The notes under the pieces were generated by a model. It saw only the letters and a list, made by a program, of their open reading frames with translations. It did no database searches and was not told where the DNA came from. A stretch of 64,000 bases of DNA from Bacteroidales bacterium (GTDB lineage Bacteria > Bacteroidota > Bacteroidia > Bacteroidales > UBA932): NCBI GenBank assembly GCA_017395045.1, contig JAFPWG010000027.1, positions 113,637 through 177,636 on the forward strand. The letters run 5' to 3'. Shown here in pieces: positions 8,308 to 15,359 of the stretch (position 1 is the first letter of the stretch; each line of letters opens with the position of its first letter). Made by a program: the position numbers and the translations under genes.

Positions 8308-9519
8308 ATGGAAAGAATCAAAATGACCACCCCGCTCGTCGAAATGGACGGCGACGAAATGACCAGGATCCTGTGGAAGATGATCAAGGATGAACTCATC
8401 CTCCCGTTCGTGGACCTGAAAACCGAGTATTATGACCTGGGCCTGCCCAACCGCGACAAGACCAACGACCAGGTGACCGTCGACTCCGCAAACGCGACGA
8501 AGCGTCTCGGCGTCGCCGTGAAATGCGCCACCATCACCCCGAACGTGCAGCGCATGAGCGAGTACAACCTCCACGAGATGTGGAAGAGTCCGAACGGCAC
8601 CATCAGGGCCATGCTGGACGGCACCGTGTTCCGTACACCCATCACCATCCCTTCCATCCACCCGGCCGTGAAGTTCTGGAAGAAGCCTATCACCATTGCC
8701 CGTCACGCCTATGGCGACGTGTATCGTGATGTCGAGATCCAGACCACTGAGCCCGGCGTCGCGAAGCTAGTCTTCGAGGGCGTTTCCGGCAAGCGTGAGG
8801 AAATGGTCATCCACGAGTTCAAGGGCCCCGGCGTCATCGAGGGCATGCACAATACCGACGATTCCATCCGCAGCTTTGCCCACTCCTGCTTCAAATATGC
8901 GCTGGACGTGAAGCAGACCCTGTGGTTCGCGACCAAGGATACCATCTCCAAGAAGTACGACGGCCGTTTCAAGGCCATCTTCGAGGAAGTGTTCCAGGAG
9001 TACAAGGACCGTTTCGAGGCCGCCGGCATCGAGTATTTCTACACCCTGATCGACGATGCCGTCGCCCGTGTGATGCGTTCTGAGGGCGGTTTCATCTGGG
9101 CCTGCAAGAACTACGACGGCGACGTGATGTCCGACATGGTGTCCACCGCCTTCGGTTCCCTGGCCATGATGACCTCCGTCCTGGTGAGCCCGGACGGCAA
9201 GTATGAGTACGAGGCCGCCCACGGCACCGTGACCCGTCACTACTACAAGTACCTGAAGGGTGAAGAGACTTCCACCAACCCGATGGCGACCATCTTTGCC
9301 TGGAGCGGTGCATTCCGCAAGCGCGGCGAGATGGACAACCTCCCTGAACTGGTGAACTATGCGAACCAGCTCGAGGCTGCCTGCTTCGACACCCTGAACG
9401 AAGGCCTTACCTCCAAGGACCTCGTGAACCTCATGGAAGGCATCACGCCGAAGTCCCTGACTTCTCTCGAGTTCCTCCGTGCCATCCGGGAGCGCCTCGA
9501 AAAGCGCCTGGGTGCGTAA
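8308..9519 (+). CDS. icd: NADP-dependent isocitrate dehydrogenase
   Basis: This 403-residue protein oxidatively decarboxylates isocitrate to 2-oxoglutarate. The sequence is of the eukaryotic-like homodimeric class: V-E-M-D-G-D-E-M-T-R near the start, T-I-T-P-N-V-Q-R and G-T-I-R-A-M-L-D-G-T-V-F-R for substrate binding, and A-A-H-G-T-V-T-R-H for NADP binding. The length is typical (about 400). It is the last gene before a strong terminator. With aconitase it links citrate to 2-oxoglutarate and therefore to glutamate synthesis. Confidence 0.95.
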   Translation: MERIKMTTPLVEMDGDEMTRILWKMIKDELILPFVDLKTEYYDLGLPNRDKTNDQVTVDSANATKRLGVAVKCATITPNVQRMSEYNLHEMWKSPNGTIRAMLDGTVFRTPITIPSIHPAVKFWKKPITIARHAYGDVYRDVEIQTTEPGVAKLVFEGVSGKREEMVIHEFKGPGVIEGMHNTDDSIRSFAHSCFKYALDVKQTLWFATKDTISKKYDGRFKAIFEEVFQEYKDRFEAAGIEYFYTLIDDAVARVMRSEGGFIWACKNYDGDVMSDMVSTAFGSLAMMTSVLVSPDGKYEYEAAHGTVTRHYYKYLKGEETSTNPMATIFAWSGAFRKRGEMDNLPELVNYANQLEAACFDTLNEGLTSKDLVNLMEGITPKSLTSLEFLRAIRERLEKRLGA

Positions 9520-9536
9520 TTAACGGATTAACAATG

Positions 9537-9567
9537 AAAAAGGCTGGTTTTTTACCAGCCTTTTTTT
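9537..9567. terminator. Bidirectional intrinsic terminator after icd
   Basis: GGCTGGT (9542-9548) pairs with ACCAGCC (9554-9560) around a 5-T loop. A-run and T-run flanks make it usable in both directions. The opposite-strand dehydrogenase gene ends inside it. Confidence 0.9.
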
Positions 9568-10478
9568 ATGTTCTCCGCCATCTCGTGTGCGAGTCGCGCA
9601 CGCGCCTCCACGCTGTACCAGGCAATGTGGGGGGAGAGGAGGATCCTTTCGGGATGCTTCGCCTGCAGATAGGGATGGTCAAGCGGGATGGGCTCCTTCT
9701 GATAGACGTCGATGCCGATGCCGGCGATCTTCCCTTCGTCCACGGCGCGGACGAGGTCTGCTTCCACGGCGATGCCGCCGCGGCCTGTGTTGACCACGAA
9801 GGCCGTCGGTTTCATCTTGCAAAGGCCTTCATAGTCAATAAGTCCCGCTGTCTTTTGATTGTAAGGTGCGTGGATGCTGATGACATCCGAAGCTTTGAGC
9901 AGTTCGTCCAGGGACACGGAAGGGTAGTCCTTGCAATGGGATGTGCCGGATGTGGAGTAGTAGATGACCTTCATCCCGAAAGCCGTGCCGATGGCTGCGA
10001 CTTTCTGGCCGATGGCGCCCATGCCTACAATTCCGAGCGTCTTTCCGGCAATCTCGGTGAAGGGATGGCCGGCATCGACGTGGATGCTGCCGGCGCTGTA
10101 GCGGCCGTCCCGTGCGTACGCGTTATAGTGGAAGGCGAGCCCGGCGAGATTCAGGATGTGCATCCAGGCGGTCTGAGCGACGGAATCCGTGGAATAGCCG
10201 GCAACGTTCCGGACGATGACACCGCGTTCGGCGCACAGGTCCGTGTCGATGTTGTTGATGCCGGTTCCCGCCTCGCACACCAGCCTCACCTTCGGACAGG
10301 CGTCCAGGAAGGCCTTGTCCACGATGACCTTGTTCAAAAGTACGACATCGGCGTCCGCGGCGCGGACACGGGCTTCTTCCGCTGTGGAGGAGGGGTAGCA
10401 GGTGAATTCGCCCAGGGCGGCGATTTCGGCCATTGATGCGTCGCCCATCGTGGCGGCGTCCAGGAAAACGATCTTCAT
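9552..10478 (-). CDS. D-2-hydroxyacid dehydrogenase, NAD(P)-dependent
   Basis: This 308-residue member of the D-isomer-specific 2-hydroxyacid dehydrogenases is of the glycerate/hydroxypyruvate/lactate type. The Rossmann motif G-I-V-G-M-G-A-I-G lies in the middle. The catalytic Arg is in N-T-G-R-G-G, the Glu in D-V-Y-Q-K-E-P and the His in L-S-P-H-I-A-W. It probably interconverts a 2-oxoacid and a D-2-hydroxyacid; the exact substrate cannot be read from the sequence. It converges on icd and its stop codon lies within the shared terminator. A -7 box lies about 20 bases before its ATG. Confidence 0.88.
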   Translation of the reverse strand: MKIVFLDAATMGDASMAEIAALGEFTCYPSSTAEEARVRAADADVVLLNKVIVDKAFLDACPKVRLVCEAGTGINNIDTDLCAERGVIVRNVAGYSTDSVAQTAWMHILNLAGLAFHYNAYARDGRYSAGSIHVDAGHPFTEIAGKTLGIVGMGAIGQKVAAIGTAFGMKVIYYSTSGTSHCKDYPSVSLDELLKASDVISIHAPYNQKTAGLIDYEGLCKMKPTAFVVNTGRGGIAVEADLVRAVDEGKIAGIGIDVYQKEPIPLDHPYLQAKHPERILLSPHIAWYSVEARARLAHEMAENIKKGW

Positions 10479-10497
10479 ATCCGTTGGGTTGTTGGTA

Positions 10498-10505
10498 CAA
10501 ATTTA
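10498..10505 (-). promoter_or_regulatory. -7 promoter element for the hydroxyacid dehydrogenase
   Basis: TAAATTTG on the minus strand, 19 bases before the ATG. No convincing -33 TTTG at the right distance. It is divergent with the plus-strand box at 10518-10525. Confidence 0.4.
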
Positions 10506-10517
10506 GAATATAATTTG

Positions 10518-10525
10518 TATATTTG
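10518..10525 (+). promoter_or_regulatory. -7 promoter element for the 181-residue gene
   Basis: TATATTTG, 19 bases before the ATG at 10545, matches the Bacteroidetes -7 consensus. The -33 box is poor. Confidence 0.45.
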
Positions 10526-10544
10526 AAAAATCAACCACGTAGTA

Positions 10545-11090
10545 ATGGACACGAAACAGGCATATTCTGCTCTGATCCAGGAACTGAAACGGCAATTGGA
10601 TGCCGAACTGCCCCTTGCCAAGGAGGCGGACGACACCCTTGTCGCCAAGCGCCTGCTGTCGGCTCCGGGAGAAGCCGCCGCCCTTTTCGTCAGTCCCATC
10701 GATGGTTACGAGGAACGTATTTTCAAGGAAGTCGAAACGCAGTCCCGCAGGGGAGGCCGGTACACGGACGCCCTTTACCAGTGCGAGGATGAGGCCGCCC
10801 TGTGCGATGCCATTGCGGACCTTTCCTTCGCCCAGATCCAGCACAAGCCCGTCATCAAGAAGGCGAAGCCTGCCGGTGAATACGAGACGGCCGTTGCGTT
10901 CGTCCTGGGCCTGTACACCGTGTTCGCCATCCTTCGCAGCGGTCTTTCTGCCGAGGATTTCACCCGGCTCCATAAGCGGTCCGTGTACAACTATTATCTG
11001 AACCACGGCTCCCGTCAGATCCGCCACCTGTATGATACCGGCTGGGCCGGCAAATACGCCCTCCGTACGATTTTTTATCCGCTGGGGTGA
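10545..11090 (+). CDS. Hypothetical protein, 181 residues
   Basis: I do not recognise this family. The product is 181 residues, hydrophilic in its first 100 residues and with a short apolar stretch (A-V-A-F-V-L-G-L-Y-T-V-F-A-I-L) near 123-137 that is more likely a buried helix than a membrane anchor. There is no signal peptide. Codon use and GC match the neighbours and a -7 box precedes it, so it is probably a real gene. It is monocistronic, between a divergent dehydrogenase and a tRNA gene. Confidence 0.7.
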   Translation: MDTKQAYSALIQELKRQLDAELPLAKEADDTLVAKRLLSAPGEAAALFVSPIDGYEERIFKEVETQSRRGGRYTDALYQCEDEAALCDAIADLSFAQIQHKPVIKKAKPAGEYETAVAFVLGLYTVFAILRSGLSAEDFTRLHKRSVYNYYLNHGSRQIRHLYDTGWAGKYALRTIFYPLG

Positions 11091-11108
11091 TTATTTGAAA
11101 AATATTGT

Positions 11109-11116
11109 TACCTTTG
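11109..11116 (+). promoter_or_regulatory. -7 promoter element of tRNA-Ala
   Basis: TACCTTTG ends 19 bases before the first tRNA base. A TTTG at 11094-11097 is too close (11 bases) to be the -33 box. Confidence 0.45.
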
Positions 11117-11135
11117 CATTCCCAAACGGGAAAAC

Positions 11136-11208
11136 GGGGTATTAGCTCAGTTGGTAGAGCGATAGGTTCGCAATCTATAGGTCAGGGGTTCGAATCCCCT
11201 ATGCTCCA
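11136..11208 (+). tRNA. tRNA-Ala (anticodon CGC)
   Basis: A 73-base cloverleaf. The acceptor stem GGGGTAT/ATGCTCC contains a G3-U70 wobble, the alanine identity element. The D arm is GCTC-AGTTGGTA-GAGC. The anticodon arm is ATAGG-TTCGCAA-TCTAT with anticodon CGC, reading GCG. The T arm is AGGGG-TTCGAAT-CCCCT. The discriminator base is A and the 3' CCA is not encoded. The G3-U70 pair and the anticodon agree on alanine. Confidence 0.95.
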
Positions 11209-11214
11209 CGAAAT

Positions 11215-11257
11215 GAAGCTCGGCGTACTGCCGGGCTTCATTATTTTTGCGTTTTTT
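11215..11257 (+). terminator. Terminator of tRNA-Ala
   Basis: GAAGCTCGGC (11215-11224) pairs with GCCGGGCTTC (11230-11239), 10 pairs with one G-T, around a 5-base loop. A T-rich run follows to 11257. Confidence 0.85.
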
Positions 11258-11268
11258 TCAAAAAAAAA

Positions 11269-11299
11269 TTTGCAGGTTCCGATTTTGTTTGTACCTTTG
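11269..11299 (+). promoter_or_regulatory. Promoter of the ABC transporter operon
   Basis: TTTG at 11269-11272, 19 bases, TACCTTTG at 11292-11299: a full match to the Bacteroidetes pattern, 33 bases before the ATG. Confidence 0.75.
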
Positions 11300-11332
11300 C
11301 GGTGTACTAATAAACTAATACACACAAACGAT

Positions 11333-12160
11333 ATGATCGAAATCAACAACCTCGCGTTCAGCTACGGACCCAAACTGGTCCTGAAGAACATCTCGATGAA
11401 GGTGTCCGAAGGGAATATCTACGGACTCCTCGGTGAGAACGGGGTGGGGAAGACCACCCTGCTGACCCTCCTGTGCGGTTTGAAGAAGCCCCAGAGCGGG
11501 ACCATCCTCGTGGACGGTCGCAATCCTTTCGACCGCCAGCCCTCTCTCCTCTCCGACCAGTTCTACCTGCCGGACGAGGTTTCTCCCGTGCACGCCAAGG
11601 CCATCGACTTCGCGAAGGAGCACGGCGTGTTCTGGCCGAACTTCGACCTGGAGAAGTTCACGACCATCCTCGGCGAACTGGAGGTGGAGACAACGCAGCA
11701 CATGGACGCGATGTCCGCCGGCCAGCTCAAGAAGACCTGGATCGCTTTCGCGCTCGCGTGCAACGCGAAATACTATTATCTGGACGAGCCCACGAACGGC
11801 CTGGACATTCCGTCCAAGGCGCAGTTCCGTAAGGCCGTGACCCGGTATACGGCCGAGGATTCCACCCTCATTATCTCCACGCACCAGGTGCGCGACCTGG
11901 AGAACATCATCGACCCGATCATCATCCTGGACAACCAGGCTGTTCTGGTGAACGCCTCGATGGAGGAGATCTCCGAAAAGCTGTACTTCGATTACGGCAC
12001 CGAACTCAAGCCCGGCTCCCTCTACCTCGAGCAGACCCCCGGCGGCTGCATCCAGGTGTATCCCAACACTACCGGCGAGGAGAGCAAGGTCAATGTGGAG
12101 GCTTTCTTCAACACGATCCATGCCCACAAGGATCTGGTTAGCAATTTGTTCAACAAGTAA
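11333..12160 (+). CDS. ABC transporter ATP-binding protein
   Basis: This 275-residue nucleotide-binding subunit has Walker A in L-L-G-E-N-G-V-G-K-T-T, the signature M-S-A-G-Q-L-K-K, Walker B Y-Y-L-D-E-P-T-N-G-L-D and the switch histidine in I-S-T-H-Q. The ATG at 11333 is chosen because the frame upstream runs through the tRNA gene and the promoter. It would energise the membrane protein encoded 12 bases downstream. The co-encoded GntR protein resembles the YtrA group, which controls such ABC exporters in Firmicutes. The substrate is unknown. Confidence 0.93.
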   Translation: MIEINNLAFSYGPKLVLKNISMKVSEGNIYGLLGENGVGKTTLLTLLCGLKKPQSGTILVDGRNPFDRQPSLLSDQFYLPDEVSPVHAKAIDFAKEHGVFWPNFDLEKFTTILGELEVETTQHMDAMSAGQLKKTWIAFALACNAKYYYLDEPTNGLDIPSKAQFRKAVTRYTAEDSTLIISTHQVRDLENIIDPIIILDNQAVLVNASMEEISEKLYFDYGTELKPGSLYLEQTPGGCIQVYPNTTGEESKVNVEAFFNTIHAHKDLVSNLFNK

Positions 12161-12172
12161 AATCTGACGGCC

Positions 12173-12991
12173 ATGAACGAAATTTTCAACTTCAACCGCT
12201 TCTGGACCTATTTCAAATACGACCTCAAGCAGATGTGGCGGAACCACTCCAAGGCCGCCATCATGATCGGCGGAGCCAGCGCCATCTTCTATGTCATATG
12301 GGTGCTCGCGAGCCTGGTGTTCACGCAGCATTGGTCCTCCCCGGTCATCTATGCCCGGGTGGGGGTGTTCATCCTCGCTTTCGCCATCCTCGAGCTCTAC
12401 ATGGTCCGTTCCTATGGCTATCTGACCGAGAAAAAAGCCGGATCGAACTGGCTGATGGTTCCGGCCTCCAAGGCGGAAAAGTTCGTGTCGATGCTGCTGA
12501 TGGTGTGCATCGTCATCCCGCTCCTGTTCTTCGTTGTGTACTTCGTCATAGACGGTTTCCTCTCCCTGGTGGATCCCACCTATGGGCAGGCCCTGTTTAC
12601 CGGTTTCACGGCCGCTTACGGCAAGATGATTGATGCGCTTGCGAACGTTGGCGCCGAGTCTCCTATTGCTTTCACTCCCTCCAGTATGGTGTTCCCTGCC
12701 ATCGTCGGCGTGTTCTGCAACTTCCTTTACTTCCTCCTGTGCGGCATCTGCTTCAAGAAAAACAAGCTCGTGGGTGCGATCGCCATCCTGTTCGGCCTCT
12801 CTCTCGTACTGTCCCTTCTGACCGGACTCATCGTCCCGCATTTCGCCGCCAATCTCAATTACGACATGGACGAGATGCAGATTGCAGCCCTGATAACCCG
12901 CATCGCAAACGCCTCTGTTATTTTGACTTGCCTCTTTACCGTCGGCCTCGGCTGGGGTGTCTGGCGCCGCATCAAAACCATTCAGCACTAA
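12173..12991 (+). CDS. ABC-type membrane protein (permease)
   Basis: This 272-residue integral membrane protein has about six hydrophobic segments, for example around 25-45, 60-80, 105-130, 165-185, 195-220 and 240-262. The long extracytoplasmic loop between segments three and four fits ABC-2-type permeases. No catalytic motif is visible. It lies between its ATPase and a GntR regulator. The substrate cannot be inferred; lipids, peptides or antibiotics are usual for relatives. Confidence 0.8.
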   Translation: MNEIFNFNRFWTYFKYDLKQMWRNHSKAAIMIGGASAIFYVIWVLASLVFTQHWSSPVIYARVGVFILAFAILELYMVRSYGYLTEKKAGSNWLMVPASKAEKFVSMLLMVCIVIPLLFFVVYFVIDGFLSLVDPTYGQALFTGFTAAYGKMIDALANVGAESPIAFTPSSMVFPAIVGVFCNFLYFLLCGICFKKNKLVGAIAILFGLSLVLSLLTGLIVPHFAANLNYDMDEMQIAALITRIANASVILTCLFTVGLGWGVWRRIKTIQH

Positions 12992-12997
12992 TACACT

Positions 12998-13336
12998 ATG
13001 AACTTCAATACCGAAAAACCCATCTATCTCCAGATCGTGGATGTGATCTCCGACCGCATCCTCTCGGGAGAGCTCAAGGGGGGAGACCGCATCCCTTCCG
13101 TGAGAGAGTACGGTGCCGACATCGGGGTGAACCCGAACACGATGATGCGTTCCTACGAGAAGCTCACCGCCGACGGCATCATCTACAACAAGCGCGGGAT
13201 CGGGTATTTCGTCGCCGACGACGCCCGGGACACCGTGCTGGACACCCAGCGCAAGGACTTCATCGAGAAGGAAGTCCCGGCCATCAGGCAGCGCATGACC
13301 CTTCTCGGCCTCGATTCATCCATTTTCAACGATTAA
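12998..13336 (+). CDS. GntR family regulator, YtrA type
   Basis: This 112-residue protein has an N-terminal winged helix-turn-helix (P-I-Y-L-Q-I-V-D-V-I-S-D-R-I, G-D-R-I-P-S-V-R-E-Y, V-N-P-N-T-M-M-R-S-Y-E-K-L) and only a short C-terminal helical tail, as in YtrA-type GntR regulators. Such proteins usually repress their own ABC operon. Here the regulator is third in the operon and lies 6 bases after the permease gene. The probable operator is near the promoter at 11269-11299, but I cannot point to a palindrome. Confidence 0.9.
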   Translation: MNFNTEKPIYLQIVDVISDRILSGELKGGDRIPSVREYGADIGVNPNTMMRSYEKLTADGIIYNKRGIGYFVADDARDTVLDTQRKDFIEKEVPAIRQRMTLLGLDSSIFND

Positions 13337-13346
13337 ACGCCATACC

Positions 13347-14033
13347 ATGAAAAACATGCTCTATATTGCAGCGACGATGCTTCTGTGCTCTTCCTGCTTC
13401 CATGTCAATACCAACTGGACCGGCGGCAAGAACGCCGTCAAGGGTGAAGGCCCTGTCGTGACCAAGTCCTTCGACCTCAAGGATTTCGATGTCATCCGCG
13501 TCAACGGGAACGCCGATGTCGTCTTCACCCAGGCCGACGCCTGGGAAGTAACGGTCCGTACCCAGGAAAACGTCATCGACGAACTTGACTACAGGGTCGA
13601 AGGTGGCGAACTCGTCATCGAGGCGAAGGATCATCGGACGATTCGGGCCGAGGTATACGACCTTACGGTCAAGGCCCCCGACCTGAAGGAAATCGAAGTG
13701 AACGGCGCCGCCAATTTCGATATCCCCGCCGGCCTTCGCACTGAAGGCAATCTGAAGGTGGAGGTGAACGGGGCCGGCGACCTGTCTTTCAAAAGAATTA
13801 CCTGCGTTGGCCTGAAGATCGAAACCAACGGTGCCTCCGACATCGAGGCGCTGGACATCGATTCGAAGTCTCTGGTGATCCGGATCAACGGTGCCGGTGA
13901 CGTGGACGTGACCGGAAAGACGGGTGATGCGACCCTCGAGGTGAACGGTGCGGGCGACATCAACGCCAGCGGACTCAAAGTGGCCGGGGAAGTGAAGAAA
14001 CACACTTCCGGCCTGGCAAAGATCAATCTTTAG
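13347..14033 (+). CDS. DUF2807 (GIN domain) lipoprotein
   Basis: This 228-residue protein has a lipoprotein signal (M-K-N-M-L-Y-I-A-A-T-M-L-L-C-S-S-C) with the lipid-bearing Cys at 17. The rest is a right-handed beta-helix-like GIN domain with repeated V-N-G-A-x-D units, around residues 112, 133, 153, 171 and 190, as in the head domain of putative autotransporter adhesins (DUF2807). It probably sits at the outer membrane. It follows the GntR gene by 10 bases and ends before a strong hairpin, so it is the last gene of this operon. The role is unknown. Confidence 0.85.
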   Translation: MKNMLYIAATMLLCSSCFHVNTNWTGGKNAVKGEGPVVTKSFDLKDFDVIRVNGNADVVFTQADAWEVTVRTQENVIDELDYRVEGGELVIEAKDHRTIRAEVYDLTVKAPDLKEIEVNGAANFDIPAGLRTEGNLKVEVNGAGDLSFKRITCVGLKIETNGASDIEALDIDSKSLVIRINGAGDVDVTGKTGDATLEVNGAGDINASGLKVAGEVKKHTSGLAKINL

Positions 14034-14053
14034 TTAAACATTCATAATCGTTT

Positions 14054-14088
14054 GAGGCCAGGACGTCGGGAGACGTCCTGGCCTCTTT
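14054..14088. terminator. Terminator between convergent genes
   Basis: GAGGCCAGGACGTC (14054-14067) pairs perfectly with GACGTCCTGGCCTC (14072-14085) around a 4-base loop. Only a short T-run (TTT) follows on the plus strand. It separates the GIN lipoprotein from the aquaporin gene. Confidence 0.75.
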
Positions 14089-14110
14089 GCGATTCAGCCG
14101 AAGAAGGTTT

Positions 14111-14785
14111 CTATTTCTCCTTCGGAACCATTCCCTTCCAGACGAGGGCGCTGAGGGCGCCGCCCACAAGCGGGGCGCAGATAAAGACCCACAGGTTCTT
14201 GAGGGCCTCACCGCCGGCGAAGAGGGCCGGACCGATGGAACGGGCCGGGTTCACGGAAGTGCCGGTAAGGTTGATGCACATCAGGTGGATGAGAATGAGG
14301 GTGAGACCGATGGCGAGACCGGCAGGCTTGCCGGCACCGACCTTGGCGTCGGTCGTGCCCAAGACCACGAGTACGAAGAGGAAGGTGGCGATCACCTCCA
14401 CGAGGAACGCACCGCCCACTCCGCCGGCATTCGCCACGCCGTTGGAGCCGAGGCCGCCGGTCAGGTCGGGAGCCGCAACCACCTTCGTGAGCAGCAGGAG
14501 AACCGCACCGGCGAGGATACCGCCGATGACCTGTCCAACCCAGTAGCCGCAGGCGTCCTTCCAGGTCATGCGACCGGACAGGGCGACGCCGAAGGTGATG
14601 GCCGGATTGATGTGGCAGCCACTGATTTCGCCGATGGTATAGGCCATGGCGACGACGGCGAGACCGAAGGCGATGGCCGTTCCGACCACGCCGGCCGGCG
14701 TGTCGCAACCGAGGAACATCGCGGTTCCGCAGCCCAGGAATGTGAGGACGAAAGTGCCCACGCATTCAGCAATGTACTTCTTCAT
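14111..14785 (-). CDS. aqpZ: Aquaporin Z-like MIP channel
   Basis: This 224-residue, six-helix channel of the major intrinsic protein family has both pore motifs: N-P-A in H-I-N-P-A-I-T-F-G and N-P-A-R in S-V-N-P-A-R-S-I-G-P-A. The selectivity-filter His before the first motif region and the Arg of the second NPAR favour a water-selective aquaporin over a glycerol facilitator. The start M-K-K-Y-I-A-E-C-V-G-T-F is typical of AqpZ. It has its own consensus promoter and no linked glycerol genes. Confidence 0.9.
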   Translation of the reverse strand: MKKYIAECVGTFVLTFLGCGTAMFLGCDTPAGVVGTAIAFGLAVVAMAYTIGEISGCHINPAITFGVALSGRMTWKDACGYWVGQVIGGILAGAVLLLLTKVVAAPDLTGGLGSNGVANAGGVGGAFLVEVIATFLFVLVVLGTTDAKVGAGKPAGLAIGLTLILIHLMCINLTGTSVNPARSIGPALFAGGEALKNLWVFICAPLVGGALSALVWKGMVPKEK

Positions 14786-14814
14786 AAATTGATAAGGTTA
14801 TGGGTTCAGTGTCT

Positions 14815-14845
14815 CAAAGATAAATCATTTTCAGCGGATTTCAAA
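14815..14845 (-). promoter_or_regulatory. Promoter of aqpZ
   Basis: On the minus strand, TTTG (14845-14842), 19 bases, TATCTTTG (14822-14815): a full consensus match about 30 bases before the ATG. Confidence 0.75.
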
Positions 14846-14854
14846 AGAATTCGT

Positions 14855-14862
14855 TATTTTTG
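14855..14862 (+). promoter_or_regulatory. -7 promoter element of the AraC-type gene
   Basis: TATTTTTG, 32 bases before the ATG at 14895, divergent from the aqpZ promoter. No clear -33 box. Confidence 0.4.
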
Positions 14863-14894
14863 CATCTGGCGGCAGAGGCCGCCTTGAAAGCGAT

Positions 14895-15359
14895 ATGGAG
14901 AGTCTGGTATGGCGTTTCGTGCGCCGTTTTTCAAGAAAAGAAACAGCAGGGCTGCCCTCGGAACTTCCTCTCCGGGACACGGAGAAACTGGAAAAGGCCC
15001 TGGAAAAATGGGTCTCGGAGAAGGGATACCGGAGACCGCACCGCACCGTGAATGAGACCGCCCGGGAACTCGGGACGGACGGCGTAACCCTTCACCATTA
15101 TTTCCTGGAGAGGAAGCAGGTCGATTTCCGGACCTGGCGGACCAGGCTCCGGTTGGAAGAAGCCTGCAGGCTGCTGCTGGAGGAGCCCGGGACATGCGCC
15201 TCGGACATCGGCCTCCGGGTCGGCTTTTCGAACCGGTCCAACTTCGCGCGGCAGTTCCGCGACCGCATGGGCTGCACGCCGGGGGAATGGCGCAGCAATT
15301 GTCGGGAAAACTTATTATCTTTGCATGTTAATTCCAAAGGATTATGTTCGAGAACCTGA
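14895..15359 (+). CDS. Small AraC family DNA-binding protein
   Basis: This 154-residue protein consists mainly of an AraC/XylS helix-turn-helix region. The first helix pair includes N-E-T-A-R-E-L-G-T-D. The C-terminal signature I-G-L-R-V-G-F-S-N-R-S-N-F-A-R-Q-F-R-D-R-M-G-C-T-P-G-E-W is clear at about residues 107-136. There is no N-terminal sensor domain of normal size, only about 50 basic residues. The last 16 bases overlap ffh, and the ffh -7 box lies inside this coding region. The target is unknown. Confidence 0.85.
   Translation: MESLVWRFVRRFSRKETAGLPSELPLRDTEKLEKALEKWVSEKGYRRPHRTVNETARELGTDGVTLHHYFLERKQVDFRTWRTRLRLEEACRLLLEEPGTCASDIGLRVGFSNRSNFARQFRDRMGCTPGEWRSNCRENLLSLHVNSKGLCSRT
15316..15323 (+). 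promoter_or_regulatory. -7 promoter element of ffh
   Basis: TATCTTTG, 20 bases before the ffh ATG and inside the 3' end of the AraC-type gene. It gives ffh its own transcription start. Confidence 0.5.

Noticed and set aside
6043-8706. An 887-codon open frame on the minus strand across aconitase and the start of icd
   Set aside because: It lies antisense to two clear enzymes and its product is a low-complexity Gly/Val/His/Asp-rich sequence, the usual shadow of GC-rich codons.
9534-10436. A 300-codon plus-strand frame opposite the hydroxyacid dehydrogenase
   Set aside because: It begins inside the icd terminator and is antisense to a gene with all catalytic motifs.
11105-11332. Open frame extending the ABC ATPase gene through the tRNA
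   Set aside because: It contains a tRNA gene, a terminator and a promoter; the ATPase starts at 11333.
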